DNA of 64,000 nucleotides from Allorhizobium ampelinum S4 (GTDB taxonomy: Bacteria; Pseudomonadota; Alphaproteobacteria; Rhizobiales; Rhizobiaceae). Location: positions 685,001 through 749,000 of the forward strand of contig NC_011989.1 in assembly GCF_000016285.1 (NCBI RefSeq). Direction: 5' to 3'. Below, in pieces: positions 63,103-64,000 of this stretch. The notes below the pieces were generated by a model, which made no database searches, was not told where the DNA came from, and was given only the letters and a program-made list of their open reading frames with translations. The position numbers were made by a program, and so were the translations under genes. Position 1 is the stretch's first letter, and each line of letters starts with the position of its first letter.

Positions 63103-64000
63103 GGGGCTGAATAAGGTCAAAAAGAAGCTGGCAGACGGAACGCCCGTTACATACTTCTACGCCTGGAAAGGCGGCCCGCCGTTACCAGGAAAGCCGGGTG
63201 ATCCTGAATTTATGGCCGCATATAATGCGGCCATTTCTCGCAAGGTGGAGCCTCAGGCTGGAACATTGCAATCGATCCTGAATGCATTCCAGGTGAGTTC
63301 CGATTGGGATGATTTGGCCCCGCGCACGAAGTCGGACTATGTGAAGCTGATCAAGGTGATCGAAAAAGAGTTCGGTACATTTCCAATTTCCGGCCTCAAG
63401 AACAGACGTGCAAAGTCAATCTTTCTCTCATGGCGGGATGAGCGGGCAAGAGCGTCTCGCCGTCAAGCTGATTATGGTTGGCAAGTTCTGGCGCGTATTC
63501 TCTCATGGGCGCTTGGTCGCGGTCTCATTGAGGCGAACCCCTGTGAAAAGGGTGGGCGGCTCTATCAGGGTTCGCGGGCCGAATTTGTTTGGACGGGTGA
63601 CGATGAAGCCAATTTCCTTGCATCTGCACCGCCGCACCTTCATTTGGCGCTAATACTTGCTCTTTGGACTGGGCAAAGGCAGGGCGACCTATTGGCCCTG
63701 ACGTGGCCGCAATACGATGGTGAGCGGATTCGGCTTAAGCAAGGAAAGACCGGGGCGCGGGTGGTGATACCTGTCGGCGGGCCGCTTAAGGCAATGCTTG
63801 ACCCGATCCGGCAAAAGGTGGGCCATGTGCTTCTTACGCTTGATGGTACGCCATGGACTTCGGGCGGCTTTTCATCGTCGTGGCGCAAAGCCTGCGCGGC
63901 GGCTGGCGTCGTCGGTGTAACGTTCAACGACCTACGAGGAACAGCCGTCACGCGCCTTGCGCTTGCCGGATGCACGGAAGCTGAAATTGCGACTATCAGC
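63086..64000 (+). CDS. Tyrosine-recombinase integrase (3' end outside window)
   Basis: At least 305 residues from GTG 63086 (GGGAG upstream); the frame is still open at 64,000. An arm-binding/SAM-like N-terminal domain (about 60-170) is followed by the catalytic domain. It has arginine I in LWTGQRQGDLLAL, the beta-strand lysine in LKQGKTGARV, and arginine II in FNDLRGTAVTRLALAGC. In the HxxR box the first position is Asn rather than His. The final HxxW and nucleophile Tyr box lies beyond the edge. It would recombine at the tRNA-Gln site. Confidence 0.92.
   Translation, partial: MRVKLKGLNKVKKKLADGTPVTYFYAWKGGPPLPGKPGDPEFMAAYNAAISRKVEPQAGTLQSILNAFQVSSDWDDLAPRTKSDYVKLIKVIEKEFGTFPISGLKNRRAKSIFLSWRDERARASRRQADYGWQVLARILSWALGRGLIEANPCEKGGRLYQGSRAEFVWTGDDEANFLASAPPHLHLALILALWTGQRQGDLLALTWPQYDGERIRLKQGKTGARVVIPVGGPLKAMLDPIRQKVGHVLLTLDGTPWTSGGFSSSWRKACAAAGVVGVTFNDLRGTAVTRLALAGCTEAEIATIS

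Larger units (their letters stand above)
46615..64000. mobile_element. Integrated phage-like element, satellite-like in gene content (right end outside window)
   Basis: Bounded on the left by the tRNA-Gln att site and on the right by an integrase that continues past 64,000. It carries replication, regulation, head, packaging, partial tail and integration genes but no distal-tail, fibre, lysis or polymerase genes in at least 17.4 kb. The structural block is continuous and mostly coupled by 1-20 base overlaps, and no frame is broken. This argues for a selected compact unit rather than random decay. Whether it needs a helper phage is inference. Confidence 0.85.

Noticed and set aside
46615..64000. 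Gene transfer agent cluster instead of a mobile element
   Set aside because: Integrase, excisionase, att site, repressor pair and iterons are all present, which GTA clusters lack, and the gene order differs from the Rhodobacter-type cluster.

Overview
The window looks like chromosomal DNA of a Rhizobiaceae bacterium (Agrobacterium/Allorhizobium/Rhizobium group). The signs are an Rrf2-type iron regulator matching RirA, an aceA gene divergent from an ScfR/RamB-like XRE regulator, a very large PdhS/PleC/DivJ-like kinase, an alphaproteobacterial tRNA-His (no encoded G-1, A before CCA) and rhizobial-type intergenic repeats. The species call is inference; no 16S or marker set is present.

Positions 1-46,600 are ordinary host chromosome. 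Left to right: the 5' end of zwf; puuA and a puuB-like oxidase for putrescine breakdown by the gamma-glutamyl route; a BaiN/HI0933 flavoprotein; a LysR regulator; a chemoreceptor; a HAD-phosphatase gene broken by one extra A; an ABC exporter; a TetA-like efflux pump; isocitrate lyase and its probable regulator; the potFGHI putrescine transporter (with puuA/puuB a complete uptake and catabolism set); an AsmA protein; the large kinase; a phasin; tRNA-His; a hupE/hupE/DUF1007 metal-permease cluster; an OsmC protein; a LysR regulator divergent from mmsA; rirA; gluconokinase; CDP-diacylglycerol pyrophosphatase; a DadA-like oxidase; a GH105-like hydrolase; a cupin; a two-component system; and two quinone-reducing dehydrogenases (mqo with a Tat-type signal, and ndh). 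Small scars include an IS3-family remnant that truncates a gene near 45.8 kb and a second, synonymously diverged copy of the mmsA 3' end.

From about 46,615 to the right edge lies an integrated phage-like element. Its left border is the displaced 3' half of a tRNA-Gln(CUG) gene; the integrase runs off the window at the right. Inside are a replication-initiator-like gene with four 21-bp iterons in its own coding sequence, one tightly packed rightward head/packaging/tail block (portal, protease, capsid, HNH, two tail-tube paralogues, connector, a gp10-DUF3168 fusion, head closure, small and large terminase, tape measure, tail chaperone, a protein with four Cys-knuckle repeats), a divergent pair of ribbon-helix-helix regulators around three related palindromes, an AlpA/MerR-like excisionase candidate and the integrase.

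No distal-tail, fibre, lysis or DNA-polymerase gene is visible, yet no gene in the block looks broken. The element therefore resembles a compact satellite with its own capsid, packaging and part of a tail that may depend on a helper phage. That is the main hypothesis of this annotation and it is inference; a minimal or trimmed prophage is the alternative.
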